A DNA stretch of 29,554 nucleotides from WS-11 sp035275545 (lineage in GTDB: Bacteria > Eisenbacteria > RBG-16-71-46), in contig DATEMP010000142.1 in the NCBI GenBank assembly GCA_035275545.1, positions 1-29,554 of the forward strand. Reading direction: 5' to 3'. Numbering within the stretch: the stretch's first letter is position 1; every line of letters starts with the position of its first letter. Below the pieces are notes generated by a model. The model had not been told where the DNA came from and did no database searches. It worked only from the letters and a program-made list of their open reading frames with translations. The translations under genes and the position numbers were made by a program. Of the stretch, positions 6,458 to 15,130 are shown one piece after another.

Positions 6458-9137
6458 ACATTCTCCGCACCACCACGATCGAGATGTCGTCCGCCTGCTC
6501 GGCGCCGCCGGTGAACTCCTCGACCGCACGCAGCAGCGCGGCCATCGCCTCAGGCGCCGATGCGCCGCGCGCGCCCTTCATCGCCGCCAGCAGCCGCTCC
6601 TCTCCGAACATCTCGCCGCCCGGGCGCTCGGCCTCGGTCACGCCGTCGCTGTAGATCATGAGCAGGTCGCCGGGCTCGAGCCTCGACTCGCCGGGTACGT
6701 AGCGCGCCTTGGGGAGAACGCCCACCAGCGGGCCGCCGTCGTTCAGCCACCTGGCACCGCCCGTCGTCATCACCAACGGCGGCGGGTGCCCGCCGTTGAC
6801 GTAAACCAGGCGGCCGTCCGCAGGCGAGATCCGCGCCACCACCACGGTCGCGAACATGTCGTCCGCGCTGCTCTCGAGCAGGTGCGCGTTCAAGTCCTGG
6901 AGCAACACGCCGAGATCGCACGCGCGCGCGGGGAGCCGGCTGCGCACCATCGCGTGCACCCCGGCCGAGAGCAATGACGCGCCCACACCCTTGCCGGAGA
7001 CGTCGCCGAGCGCCACGCCCAGCTCGTCGCCGGCGGTGGTGACCACATCGTAGTAGTCGCCGGCCACCGAGCGGGCGGGGAGGCACACGGCGGCCACCTC
7101 CCAGCCCGGGATCTGCGGCAGCTCGCGGGGGAACAGGTTCGACTGCACCTGGCGCGCGATCTCGACGTCGCGCGAGTACTGGGCCTCGCGCTTGGCGACA
7201 GCGAGCAGGTCCGCGTTCTCGAGTGCCAGCGCGGCCTGGTTTGCGACCGTCACCAGCAGCTCGCGGTCCTCGGCGGTGTAGGGCTCATCGGACTGCTTGG
7301 CGGCGAGCGCGATGCAGCCAGAGATGCGACGGGCCTGGCGCAGCGGAATGCACACCTCGTAGGGGGCCGCGGTCGGCGCGGGCGTATCGGGAATGCCGTA
7401 GGTCCCATCCGCGATCGGCCGATCGGCCGTCGCAGGTGGCTCGACCTTGAGCCACACGTCGCCCTCCGTCACCGAGAGCCGTTGGGCCAGTGCCGCGGTC
7501 TCATCTGCGACCCGTCCGAGCGTCTCGTCCGAGATCCACCCGTCGCTCAGCGTGCCGTCCTTGCCGCGCAGGAAGATCCCGACGCGCGCGGGGTGAATCG
7601 CCGCCAGGATGGTCTCACCGGTGCGCTTCAGGATCTCGTCGCGCTCGCGGAGCTGCCCGAGGTCCTGCCCGAGCCCGAGCATCACGCGGCGCGCGTCGTA
7701 GCGATCGCGGAAGAAGCGGCGATCGAGCGCCTGCATGAGCGGCCGGTTGATGAGCGCGATCCCCGAGACCGCGATCAGCGCGAGCACGCCGGCGAGCGCG
7801 GGGCCGCGTACGGCGCCCACCACCGTCGTGTGCCGGATCAAGGTCTCGAGCCCCAGGAACAGCAGCACGCCTTCCACCAGCAGCACGCCGCGCGAGAGCA
7901 GCAGGTGCTGGAGCCCGCGGCGGATCACGAAGCGAATGCCGAACAGCCGGCGCGCCAGGATCGTGTACGCGAACGAGAGCGGCAGCATGCACACGAGCAG
8001 CGCGGGCACGAGGTCCTCGAGCGTCTGCCCGATCCATATGCCGGCCGTGCCGAGCGGCCGCGTGATCCAGTACCAGAACTCGTCCGGAACCACCGTCGAC
8101 CATAGCCCTCCGGCGACCGCGCACATGGCTCCGTTCCACAGCACCTTGAGCACCTTGAGCCGCTCGCCGCGCGTGCTGGGGGGTTCGAAGCGGTGCGCCA
8201 CCAGCACGATTGCCATCGACGTGAACCCGAACGCGAGCGCGAAGTTGAGCGCGAAGTCGGCGATTCGGCCCGCGTTCACGAGGCTCGCGGGCGCGTGCCC
8301 CGAGTTGCGGATCAGGGCCAGTGCCATCTCGAGCGCCGCCGCACCCCCGATCACGACCCACGGCACCCACCGCCAGGGCCACAGCCGCCGGCTCAGGCCC
8401 GACCAGTCCGGGAACCGCATGAGGCCCTGGATCGAGAGCGGCATCGAGTAGCCGATGCCGAGGATCACGCACAGGCTCCAGAACACCACCAGCCACGGCG
8501 GCCACACGTGCAGCAGCGGCGTGTCGGCCGAGACCGAGGTCGCGAGGCTCACCCCGAGGAACACCAGAGCGAATGTCCACGCGGCGGCATCGTTGATCCG
8601 GAGCACTCCGATCGTGAGACCGACCACAAACAGCAGCGTCGCCAGGAGCAGGTTGGGACCCCACGCCCACCAGTGGTACGCGCGGTAGTCCATGCGCGGC
8701 GCGTCCGGGCCGCCGCCGCCGAGCTCCATGCGCAGCGGTGCGGCGAGGCGGGTGGTGTGGAGCACGGTCTCGAACGTTCGGCCGTCGCGGCGCACCGTGA
8801 GACGCAGGTCGGTGCCGGGCGGGGTGTTGAACCGGCCCGCGTACCAGACGCCCGGCCGCTCGGTCATCGGCACGCCGTCGATGCGCGTGATCACGTCGCC
8901 GCGCTCGAGCCCGGCGGCGAGCGCGGGGCCGTAGACCGAGTCGACCGGCAGGCCGCTGATGCGGCGGATGCGCGCGAGGTGTGAATAGCCGCCGAGGTTG
9001 GGGCCGACGATTCCGAAGTCGGTGACGCGCTCGCGGCTCGCGCTCACCAGCGCGGTGATCAGGCCGACGAGCTGGAACCCGGCCAGGCTCGCGAGCACGG
9101 CGAGCAGCACCGTGCGGGAGAGGAGGGTGCGGCGCAT
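6456..9137 (-). CDS. Membrane-bound PDZ-GAF-SpoIIE (PP2C-type) serine phosphatase
   Basis: 893 residues. The order is an N-terminal membrane helix (about 9-31), a PDZ-like domain (about 62-130, with AAGLERGDVITRIDG), a run of transmembrane helices (about 160-465), a GAF-like domain (about 500-645) and a SpoIIE/PP2C phosphatase domain (about 655-892). Phosphatase motifs are intact: VAGDYYD (691-697), LGDVSGKGVGAS (710-721), MIYSDGVTEAE (827-837) and ADDISIVVV (882-890); the acidic residues would hold two Mn2+ or Mg2+. Such proteins dephosphorylate anti-anti-sigma factors in partner-switching stress or sigma pathways. No anti-sigma partner is encoded nearby. The ATG at 9137 has no Shine-Dalgarno but a GATAAT eight bases upstream. 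The DUF4097 gene ends 34 bp upstream on the same strand. Confidence 0.9.
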   Translation of the reverse strand: MRRTLLSRTVLLAVLASLAGFQLVGLITALVSASRERVTDFGIVGPNLGGYSHLARIRRISGLPVDSVYGPALAAGLERGDVITRIDGVPMTERPGVWYAGRFNTPPGTDLRLTVRRDGRTFETVLHTTRLAAPLRMELGGGGPDAPRMDYRAYHWWAWGPNLLLATLLFVVGLTIGVLRINDAAAWTFALVFLGVSLATSVSADTPLLHVWPPWLVVFWSLCVILGIGYSMPLSIQGLMRFPDWSGLSRRLWPWRWVPWVVIGGAAALEMALALIRNSGHAPASLVNAGRIADFALNFALAFGFTSMAIVLVAHRFEPPSTRGERLKVLKVLWNGAMCAVAGGLWSTVVPDEFWYWITRPLGTAGIWIGQTLEDLVPALLVCMLPLSFAYTILARRLFGIRFVIRRGLQHLLLSRGVLLVEGVLLFLGLETLIRHTTVVGAVRGPALAGVLALIAVSGIALINRPLMQALDRRFFRDRYDARRVMLGLGQDLGQLRERDEILKRTGETILAAIHPARVGIFLRGKDGTLSDGWISDETLGRVADETAALAQRLSVTEGDVWLKVEPPATADRPIADGTYGIPDTPAPTAAPYEVCIPLRQARRISGCIALAAKQSDEPYTAEDRELLVTVANQAALALENADLLAVAKREAQYSRDVEIARQVQSNLFPRELPQIPGWEVAAVCLPARSVAGDYYDVVTTAGDELGVALGDVSGKGVGASLLSAGVHAMVRSRLPARACDLGVLLQDLNAHLLESSADDMFATVVVARISPADGRLVYVNGGHPPPLVMTTGGARWLNDGGPLVGVLPKARYVPGESRLEPGDLLMIYSDGVTEAERPGGEMFGEERLLAAMKGARGASAPEAMAALLRAVEEFTGGAEQADDISIVVVRRM

Positions 9138-9145
9138 GGGGCGGC

Positions 9146-9175
9146 ATTATCCGCCCCGGCGCGCCGCGGCGCTAA
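9146..9175 (-). promoter_or_regulatory. Candidate leaderless promoter of the phosphatase gene
   Basis: On the minus strand GATAAT (9151-9146, five of six matches to TATAAT) ends eight bases before the ATG. A weak TTAGCG (9175-9170) lies 18 bp upstream and overlaps the DUF4097 stop codon. No Shine-Dalgarno is present. Confidence 0.4.
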
Positions 9176-9813
9176 CTCGACCGCGAGCGCCCCCGCACCA
9201 CGCCGCGCTGGCTCCCGGACCAGCCGGTCACGCCGCCCGAAACGTTGGTGAAGCGCACCGCGCCGCCGCCGGTCGCGAGGCTCCCTTCCAGGTCCGAGTC
9301 GCGCACCATGATCGAGCCGCCGCCGGTGCGCAGCCGGATGCTGCCGCGCAGACCGCTCACCTCGATCGAGCCGCCGCCGGTGGTGCCGGTGACGTCGCCG
9401 CGCATGTCCTGAATCGCCACGCCGCCGCCGGCCGAGCGGATCCGGACGTCGAACTTCCGCGGCAGCTTGATCTCGATCGAGAACGAGCAGTTGTGGGTGA
9501 CGACGCCGGTCCCGGCCGGATAGCGGGTCGCGACCAGGGCGCCCTGCGAGAGGCGCTGCACCTCGAACTCGGCGTCCCGGCACTTCTCATCAGTCCAGTC
9601 GGACGCGACGCTGATCTCGTCCTTGTCCCAGCCGATGATCCGGACCCCGGCGCCGGTCATGAGCTTGATCTCCAGCGTCTCCCCGGCCGAGGCGGGAAGG
9701 CTCCAGGTGCGCAGCGGCTCGATCGTGTCGTCCATGTCCGAGCCGCCCGCGCCGGAGGTGAGCGGCAGCAACAGCATCAGCGCGGCTAAACAGCCTTTGA
9801 GCGCGGTTCTCAT
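9172..9813 (-). CDS. Secreted DUF4097-type beta-helix protein
   Basis: 213 residues. A signal peptide (about 1-22, LLLPLTSGAG) is followed by short repeating beta-strand units rich in Gly-Gly-Gly: SAGGGVAI, TTGGGSIEV, RTGGGSIMV and ATGGGAVRF, at about 15-20 residue spacing. This is the pattern of the DUF4097 (putative adhesin) family, which forms a right-handed beta-helix; its biochemical role is not established. The two Cys (in KCRD and HNCSF) could form a disulfide. AGGAG lies six bases before the ATG at 9813. The phosphatase gene follows after 34 bp and may be partly co-transcribed. It diverges from the AIM24-family operon across 172 bp. Confidence 0.8.
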   Translation of the reverse strand: MRTALKGCLAALMLLLPLTSGAGGSDMDDTIEPLRTWSLPASAGETLEIKLMTGAGVRIIGWDKDEISVASDWTDEKCRDAEFEVQRLSQGALVATRYPAGTGVVTHNCSFSIEIKLPRKFDVRIRSAGGGVAIQDMRGDVTGTTGGGSIEVSGLRGSIRLRTGGGSIMVRDSDLEGSLATGGGAVRFTNVSGGVTGWSGSQRGVVRGRSRSS

Positions 9814-9892
9814 GGCGGGCTCCTGGTGGAAGGCACGACCTCAGGGGGCTCCGGACGGCAGCCACATACCCTTGGACGTGCGCCTGCCGCAC

Positions 9893-9916
9893 AGGGTTGG
9901 CGTCCGCCACAACCCT
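9893..9916. repeat. Inverted repeat in a divergent intergenic region
   Basis: AGGGTTG at 9893-9899 is matched by CAACCCT at 9910-9916, with a second nested pair TGGCG/CGCCA (9898-9902/9905-9909). It sits between the DUF4097 gene and the AIM24-family operon. It could be an operator for a dimeric regulator; no neighbouring regulator gene is present. Confidence 0.3.
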
Positions 9917-9985
9917 CTCGCCGAACGGACGCTGCAACGCTACGATGCCGCGGACCGTATTGGAACCTACGAAAGGAGATACCCC

Positions 9986-10789
9986 ATGCCCACCATGCAC
10001 GAAGTGGAATACACGATCGTCGGCGACGACATGCAGTTCGTGAAGATCGAGCTCGACCCCAAGGAGGCCGTGGTCGCCGAAGCCGGCGGCATGATGTACA
10101 TCGAGGACGGCATCCAGATGGACACGGTGTTCGGCGACGGAAGCCAGCAGCAGGGCGGCGGCTTCATGGGCGCGCTGATGGGCGCCGGCAAGCGGCTGCT
10201 CACCGGCGAGTCGCTGTTCATGACCGTGTTCCACAACGAGTCGCAGCAGAAGCGGATCGCGGCGTTCGCGGCGCCCTACCCGGGCAAGATCCAGGCGCTC
10301 CACCTGGCGAATCTGGGCGGCGAGCTCATCTGCCAGAAGGACTCGTTCCTGTGCGCGGCCAAGGGGGTCTCGATCGGGATCGCGTTCAACAAGCGCTTCG
10401 GTGCCGGGCTGTTCGGCGGCGAAGGATTCATCATGCAGCGCCTGACCGGCGACGGCTGGGCGTTCGTCAACGCGGGTGGCACGCTCGAGGAGAAGCAGCT
10501 CGCCGCGGGCGAGACGCTGCGCGTCGATACCGGCTGCCTGGTGGCGCTCCAGCCCAGCGTCACCTACGACATCCAGCTGGTGGGCGGCATCAAGACCGCG
10601 CTGTTCGGCGGCGAGGGCCTGTTCTTCGCCACCCTGCGCGGCCCGGGGCATGTGTGGCTCCAGTCGCTGCCGTTCTCGCGGCTCGCGAGCCGCATCTACG
10701 CGGCGGCCCCGCAGACCGGGCGCGGCGGGCGCGAGCAGGGCTCGATCCTGGGCGGGCTCGGCAACCTGCTCGACGGCGACGGGAGGTAG
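9986..10789 (+). CDS. AIM24-family (TIGR00266-like) protein
   Basis: 267 residues from the ATG at 9986, chosen because AAAGGAGAT (9972-9980) lies just upstream; longer in-frame extensions have no such site. The sequence is the all-beta, Gly-rich AIM24 fold: FVKIELDPKEAVVAEAGGMMYIEDGI near the start, GGGFMGALMGAGKRLLTGES in the first third, then the pseudo-repeated beta units with AFAAPYPGKI, RFGAGLFGGEGFIMQRLTG and LFGGEGLFFATLRGPG. Bacterial members are widespread but have no firmly assigned reaction; the yeast relative is a mitochondrial inner-membrane organising factor. There is no signal peptide, so it is probably cytosolic or membrane-associated. The last codons and stop provide the Shine-Dalgarno of the M13 peptidase gene four bases on, so the genes form an operon. 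Confidence 0.87.
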   Translation: MPTMHEVEYTIVGDDMQFVKIELDPKEAVVAEAGGMMYIEDGIQMDTVFGDGSQQQGGGFMGALMGAGKRLLTGESLFMTVFHNESQQKRIAAFAAPYPGKIQALHLANLGGELICQKDSFLCAAKGVSIGIAFNKRFGAGLFGGEGFIMQRLTGDGWAFVNAGGTLEEKQLAAGETLRVDTGCLVALQPSVTYDIQLVGGIKTALFGGEGLFFATLRGPGHVWLQSLPFSRLASRIYAAAPQTGRGGREQGSILGGLGNLLDGDGR

Positions 10790-10793
10790 GCGG

Positions 10794-12860
10794 ATGCGTC
10801 GATCGATCCGCGTACTCGCGATCGGAATCATGCTCGGCGGCGTGGCCTTCGCGGCCGCGCCGCCGCTGGTCGGTGTCGGCGCCGCGGCGGATGGCCACGG
10901 TCCGAACCGCGGCTACATGGATTCCAAGAGCAAGCCATGCGAGGACTTCTTCCGCTACTGCAACGGCGCCTGGTACGACACGGTGTCGATTCCCGCCGCC
11001 TACACCGGCGTGGGCGCGGGGCGCGAGATGACCGACCGCAACCAGGACATCCTGCGCCAGGTGCTCGAGGAGACCGCGGCCCGGATGAACACCGAGAAGG
11101 ATCCGACCCTGAAGAAGCTCGGCGCCTTCTACGCCACCTTGATGGATTCGGCGCGCGCCGATCGCGAGGGCGCCAAGCCGCTCGGGCCGTTCTTCGAGCG
11201 CGGTGACAAGGTGAAGACGCTCGCCGACCTGCAGGCCGAGATCGGGCGCCTGCACGCGGACGGCATCAGCATTCCGTTCGCGCTCTCGGCGCTCTCGGAC
11301 TTCAAGAACTCCAAGCAGACCATCGGCATCCTGTTCCAGAGCGGCCTGGGACTGCCCGAGCGCGATTACTACTTCCGCAAGGACGGCAAGTCCGACACGC
11401 TGCGCCAGGAGTACGTGGCGCACATCACCCGCATCTTCGGCCTGCTGGGGGTGCCCCAGGACAAGGCCTCGGCCGACGCCAAGGCGATCCTGGCGCTCGA
11501 GACCGCGCTCGCCGAGTCGTCGATGGCGCGCGTCCAGATGCGCGACCCCAACAGCATCTACCACAAGATGACGGTCGCCGAGCTCCAGAAGCTGGCGCCC
11601 AACATGAACTGGACCGCCTACTTCACGGCGCTCGGCGTGAAGCCGCTCACCAAGCCGGACGCCACGCTCAACGTGGCGGTGCCGCAGTTCATGCGGCAGA
11701 CCAGCGCGCTCATGGCCTCGACGCCGATCGAGACCTGGCGCGCGTATCTCAAGTTCCATCTCACGCGCTCGGCGGCGCCGTGGCTCGGAAAGGCGTTCAA
11801 CGCCGAGGCGTTCAAGTTCGGGTCGCTCATCTCGGGCGCCAAGGAGCCGCTGCCCCGCTGGAAGGATGCGGTCAGCGTCGTCGACGGCACCATGGGCGAA
11901 GCGCTGGGCAAGGCGTACGTCACGCGCACGTTCCCGCCCGAGTCCAAGGCGCGCGTGGTCGAGCTGGTCGGCGACCTGCTCGCGGTCATGGGCGAGCGCA
12001 TCGACGGGCTCACCTGGATGAGCGCCGACACCAAGACCCAGGCCAAGCGCAAGCTCGGCTCGATCTACCGCAAGATCGGCTACCCGGACCAGTGGCGCGA
12101 CTATACGGCGCTCCAGGTCGACGCAAAGAGCTCGGCGATCGAGAACCTGAGAAGCGCGTCCGCGTTCGAGGCGCGGCGCCAGCTCTCCAAGGTCGAGACA
12201 CCCATGGACCGGAACGAGTGGCGCATGTCGCCGCCCACGGTGAACGCGTACTACAGCCCGTTCAACAACGAGATCGTGTTCCCGGCCGGGATCCTGCAGC
12301 CGCCCCAGTTCGACGCCAGCGCCGACGAAGCGCTCAACTACGGCGGCATCGGCATGGTGATCGGGCACGAGATCACGCACGGCTTCGACGACCAGGGCCG
12401 CAAGTTCGACGCCGACGGCAACCTGATGGAGTGGTGGACGAGCGACGACGACAAGCTCTTCAAGGAGCGGGCGCAGAAGGTGATCGACCAGTACAACGGC
12501 TACGTGGCGGTCGACACGCTGCACGTGAACGGCCAGCTCACGCTGGGCGAGAACATCGCCGACCTGGGCGGCGCGACGCTGGCGTACTACGCGTACCAGC
12601 GCTATCTCACCCGTCACGGTCGCAAGGACATCGACGGGTTCACGCCCGAGCAGCGGTTTTTCATCGGCTTCGGCCAGGCGTGGCGGCGCAAACTGAGACC
12701 GGAGACCGAGCGCCTGCGCACGCTCACCGACACGCATTCCCCCGCGTTCTGGCGGGTCAACGGGCCGTTGTCCAATATGAAGGAGTTCCGCGAAGCGTTC
12801 GGGTGCAAGGACGGCGACGCGATGGTGCGCGCCACCGAGAAACGCGCCGAGATCTGGTAA
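10794..12860 (+). CDS. M13-family (neprilysin-like) zinc metallopeptidase
   Basis: 688 residues from the ATG at 10794, seven bases after GGAGG that lies in the end of the preceding gene. A signal peptide (about 1-22) indicates export. Family marks are all present: NAYYSP (N484 onward, substrate-binding strand), HEITH at 525-529 (zinc ligands and catalytic Glu), GENIADLGG with the third zinc ligand E586, and the C-terminal aromatic end (EIW). The N-terminal PCEDFFRYCNGAWYD is the usual start of the M13 ectodomain. Bacterial members act as envelope or extracellular oligopeptidases; the natural substrate is unknown. It is the middle gene of the AIM24-M13-DUF1428 operon. A longer in-frame start upstream overlaps the AIM24 gene and gives no signal peptide, so it was rejected. 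Confidence 0.92.
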   Translation: MRRSIRVLAIGIMLGGVAFAAAPPLVGVGAAADGHGPNRGYMDSKSKPCEDFFRYCNGAWYDTVSIPAAYTGVGAGREMTDRNQDILRQVLEETAARMNTEKDPTLKKLGAFYATLMDSARADREGAKPLGPFFERGDKVKTLADLQAEIGRLHADGISIPFALSALSDFKNSKQTIGILFQSGLGLPERDYYFRKDGKSDTLRQEYVAHITRIFGLLGVPQDKASADAKAILALETALAESSMARVQMRDPNSIYHKMTVAELQKLAPNMNWTAYFTALGVKPLTKPDATLNVAVPQFMRQTSALMASTPIETWRAYLKFHLTRSAAPWLGKAFNAEAFKFGSLISGAKEPLPRWKDAVSVVDGTMGEALGKAYVTRTFPPESKARVVELVGDLLAVMGERIDGLTWMSADTKTQAKRKLGSIYRKIGYPDQWRDYTALQVDAKSSAIENLRSASAFEARRQLSKVETPMDRNEWRMSPPTVNAYYSPFNNEIVFPAGILQPPQFDASADEALNYGGIGMVIGHEITHGFDDQGRKFDADGNLMEWWTSDDDKLFKERAQKVIDQYNGYVAVDTLHVNGQLTLGENIADLGGATLAYYAYQRYLTRHGRKDIDGFTPEQRFFIGFGQAWRRKLRPETERLRTLTDTHSPAFWRVNGPLSNMKEFREAFGCKDGDAMVRATEKRAEIW

Positions 12861-12870
12861 GGAGGACGCC

Positions 12871-13233
12871 ATGCCGTACGTCGATGGATTCGTGCTCGCG
12901 ATCCCGAAGAAGAACCTCAAGATCTACAAGCGCATCGCCCAGCAGGCCGGCAAGGTGTGGAAGAAGCACGGCGCGCTCGAGTACATCGAGTGCGCCGGCG
13001 ACGACCTCAAGGTGAAGTGGGGGGTCCCGTTCCCGCGCACGGTGCGGACCAAGAAGGGCGAGACGGTGGTGTTCTCGTGGATCGTCTACAAGTCACGCGC
13101 CCATCGTGATTCGGTCAACAAGAAGGTCATGAAGGACCCGCGGATGAATGTCATCATGAACGATGTGAAGGGCATGCCCTTCGACATGAAGCGCATGTCC
13201 TACGGGGGATTCAAGCCGATCGTCGCGTTGTAG
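12871..13233 (+). CDS. DUF1428-family protein
   Basis: 120 residues, the normal length. It opens MPYVDGFVLAIPKKN and has the family's VFSWIVYKSRAHRDSVNKKV and DPRMN segments. The family adopts a dimeric ferredoxin-like alpha/beta-barrel fold and has no proven function; some databases label members as RNA signal recognition particle 4.5S RNA proteins, which I consider unreliable. A perfect AAGGAGG lies six bases before the ATG and starts next to the M13 stop codon, so it is translated from the same mRNA. Its TAG stop (13231-13233) directly abuts the stop codon of the convergent lipoprotein gene, leaving no room for a separate terminator. Confidence 0.88.
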   Translation: MPYVDGFVLAIPKKNLKIYKRIAQQAGKVWKKHGALEYIECAGDDLKVKWGVPFPRTVRTKKGETVVFSWIVYKSRAHRDSVNKKVMKDPRMNVIMNDVKGMPFDMKRMSYGGFKPIVAL

Positions 13234-14163
13234 CTAGAAGCGCGTCCAGGGAGCCGGCGACGCGGGGTGCCGGGGGGCCAGCCGCAGGTCCACCAGCACC
13301 TCGCTTTCGTCGAGGATCCCGACCCCGTACGCGACATTCCGGCCGTCGACGATGGGGAACTCGAGGTGCGTGACGGTCTGCAGATACCCCGCCCGCCCGT
13401 ACCAGACATGCATCCGGTCCGCGGGCCCCATCGACGGGTAGATGAGTCGGACGCGGTGGCCGAAGAACTTTCCGGCCGGCAGCTCGAGCACGTCGGATCC
13501 CACCACCTCGGCGGTCGCGCCGTACCAGGTCCCCCATCGTGTCCCGACCTGGATGGGGTAGAGCAGCCGGGGCATCTCCACGGGCCCTGGACCGCCGAGC
13601 GAGGACGTGCGGAACGTTGTGACGCGCTCATCCATCCGCGCGAGCGCATCCAGTACCGCGGCCCGCTCGGCAGCCGGCCAGGCCGCGAGACTCGCAGGCG
13701 GATCGAATCCCGGGTGCGCTGCGGAGCCAGCTTCGGCGGCCAAGGCGCTCGGGCACGAAGGCGGATTGACCACCGGGGGCAATTCGTAGAGACCTGTGGC
13801 GTCCTGGCGCAGTGCCGTCCAGACCGGAGTGCCAAACGCATTGCTGCGCTCGACCAGGTAATCGAAGCCATTCACATTCCGGGTGCACGCGATATCGCTC
13901 GCGGTCTCCCATCTGTCCCTGATGGGCGCGAGTGCCTTGCCGTTCACGAAGATGCGGATGATGCGCTGGTGGCGATGGTGCCAGCGGTTTCCGATCTGGA
14001 GCGGATAGAGGTCCGCAGTCGGCTGGCCAACGACGGCCTGGTCGCCGTTCGCACTATCACGCGCAACCAGGGGCCCGGTGGTGGTGTCCAGCGGAGCACC
14101 ACACCCGGCGAGCGCGAATGCCAGGACCAGGCCACTCACGCGGGGATCGATCGAAGCGCGCAT
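13234..14163 (-). CDS. Tandem lipoprotein paralogue 1 (last gene of the trio)
   Basis: 309 residues with lipobox ALAGC near residue 21 and the mature start CGAPLD shared with the next paralogue. It shares the architecture of the two upstream genes: YPLQIGNRW near the mature N-terminus, a Cys in DIACTRN, a second in PPSCPSA, a helical middle (AAERAAVLDALARMDERV), LLYPIQVGTRW, LELPAGKF and HVWYGRAGYLQTVTHLEF close to the C-terminus. The paired Cys suggest a disulfide outside the cytoplasm. The function is unknown. A weak AAGGG precedes the ATG, and the upstream paralogue stops 14 bp before it, so this is one operon. It is the most divergent of the three. Confidence 0.8.
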   Translation of the reverse strand: MRASIDPRVSGLVLAFALAGCGAPLDTTTGPLVARDSANGDQAVVGQPTADLYPLQIGNRWHHRHQRIIRIFVNGKALAPIRDRWETASDIACTRNVNGFDYLVERSNAFGTPVWTALRQDATGLYELPPVVNPPSCPSALAAEAGSAAHPGFDPPASLAAWPAAERAAVLDALARMDERVTTFRTSSLGGPGPVEMPRLLYPIQVGTRWGTWYGATAEVVGSDVLELPAGKFFGHRVRLIYPSMGPADRMHVWYGRAGYLQTVTHLEFPIVDGRNVAYGVGILDESEVLVDLRLAPRHPASPAPWTRF

Positions 14164-14177
14164 CGCGGGCCCTTTCT

Positions 14178-15125
14178 CTATCGAGCGGGGACGGGTTCTA
14201 CGAGCGACATCTGAACCAGCCGCTCGCGGTCTTCAGAGGTCAGCCTGGCGAGAGCATTGCCTTCGACATCGAATACCGTCGCGGAGAAGTGCACCTCGCT
14301 CTGGAGGTAGCCGGCCGGGCCGTACCAGAGGTGCACGCGGTCGTCGCGACCGAACCCGGTGATGATGTGCCGGATGCGGTAGCTCTCCAGTGACCCTGCC
14401 GGCAGCGCCAGCATCTCGAAGCCCTCGACCTGCGCGCCGATCCGGAATTCGAGGTCCGCGTAGACGAGCCAGCTCCGCTTGGGCGTGAGCGGATAGCGAA
14501 GCTGCGTGCCCTCTCCGGGGCGCGCGGCGCCCGGCAGGAATGCGCTCGGCCCGCCGGTGATCGCGGCCTGGACCATCGTTCTGCGCTCGTTCAGGCGCGC
14601 CAGCGCCCGCCGATACGCCGCCTGCTCCGCGCCCGGGCGGGCCGCGAGGAACGTCTCGAGCGCTTCGCTTCGCATCGGCCGCGTGGCGGCCGGGGACGCC
14701 GGCTCCCCTCCGACCGCGCACCCGGGCGGAACGAAGTTGTCGCTCCCGAGCACGAACAGGCCCGCCGCGCTCTGCCGGTACCGAGTCCAGGAGACGTTGG
14801 TCCCCCCCGGTCCCACGTTGGTCACGCGCGTGGCTCGATACTCGACGCCGTCGCGTGGGTCGATGCAGACGATCTCGCGCTCGGACGTCGAGCTCTCGAT
14901 GATGATGGTGGGACCGCTGCCGTCCGTGGGAACGATATCGATCCTGGACTGCCGGACGTACCACCAGTGATTGCCGACCTCGAGCGGGAAGAAGCCCGCC
15001 TGCGGCACCGCGCCGGGCGCGGCCGCGATCGGCTCGACACTCGCCCGGGTCGGCACGTCGAGAGGTGCGGAGCACCCCGCGAGCGCGATCAGCGCGAGAC
15101 TGCCGGCGATGTGCATCCGAGTCAT
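14178..15125 (-). CDS. Tandem lipoprotein paralogue 2
   Basis: 315 residues from the ATG at 15125, giving MTRMHIAGSLALIALAGC with a good lipobox. A GTG at 15134 overlaps the stop of the upstream paralogue as GTGA and is an alternative, translationally coupled start. Shared features are CSAPLD, FFPLEVGNHWWY, the Cys pair (IVCIDP and PPGCAVG), YRQSAAGLFVLG, ALARLNERR, LRYPLTPKRSW, VEGFEMLALPAGSLESYRIR and VHLWYGPAGYLQSEVHF. The product should be a lipid-anchored beta-rich protein; I cannot name a family. It is closest in sequence to paralogue 3. Between them only about five bases are non-coding. Confidence 0.8.
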   Translation of the reverse strand: MTRMHIAGSLALIALAGCSAPLDVPTRASVEPIAAAPGAVPQAGFFPLEVGNHWWYVRQSRIDIVPTDGSGPTIIIESSTSEREIVCIDPRDGVEYRATRVTNVGPGGTNVSWTRYRQSAAGLFVLGSDNFVPPGCAVGGEPASPAATRPMRSEALETFLAARPGAEQAAYRRALARLNERRTMVQAAITGGPSAFLPGAARPGEGTQLRYPLTPKRSWLVYADLEFRIGAQVEGFEMLALPAGSLESYRIRHIITGFGRDDRVHLWYGPAGYLQSEVHFSATVFDVEGNALARLTSEDRERLVQMSLVEPVPAR

Positions 15126-15130
15126 CGGGA

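Noticed and set aside
10590..12920. Long minus-strand frame of 776 codons opposite the M13 peptidase gene
   Set aside because: Arg/His/Val-rich composition typical of antisense frames in high-G+C DNA; no recognisable protein; the plus-strand peptidase has intact catalytic motifs.
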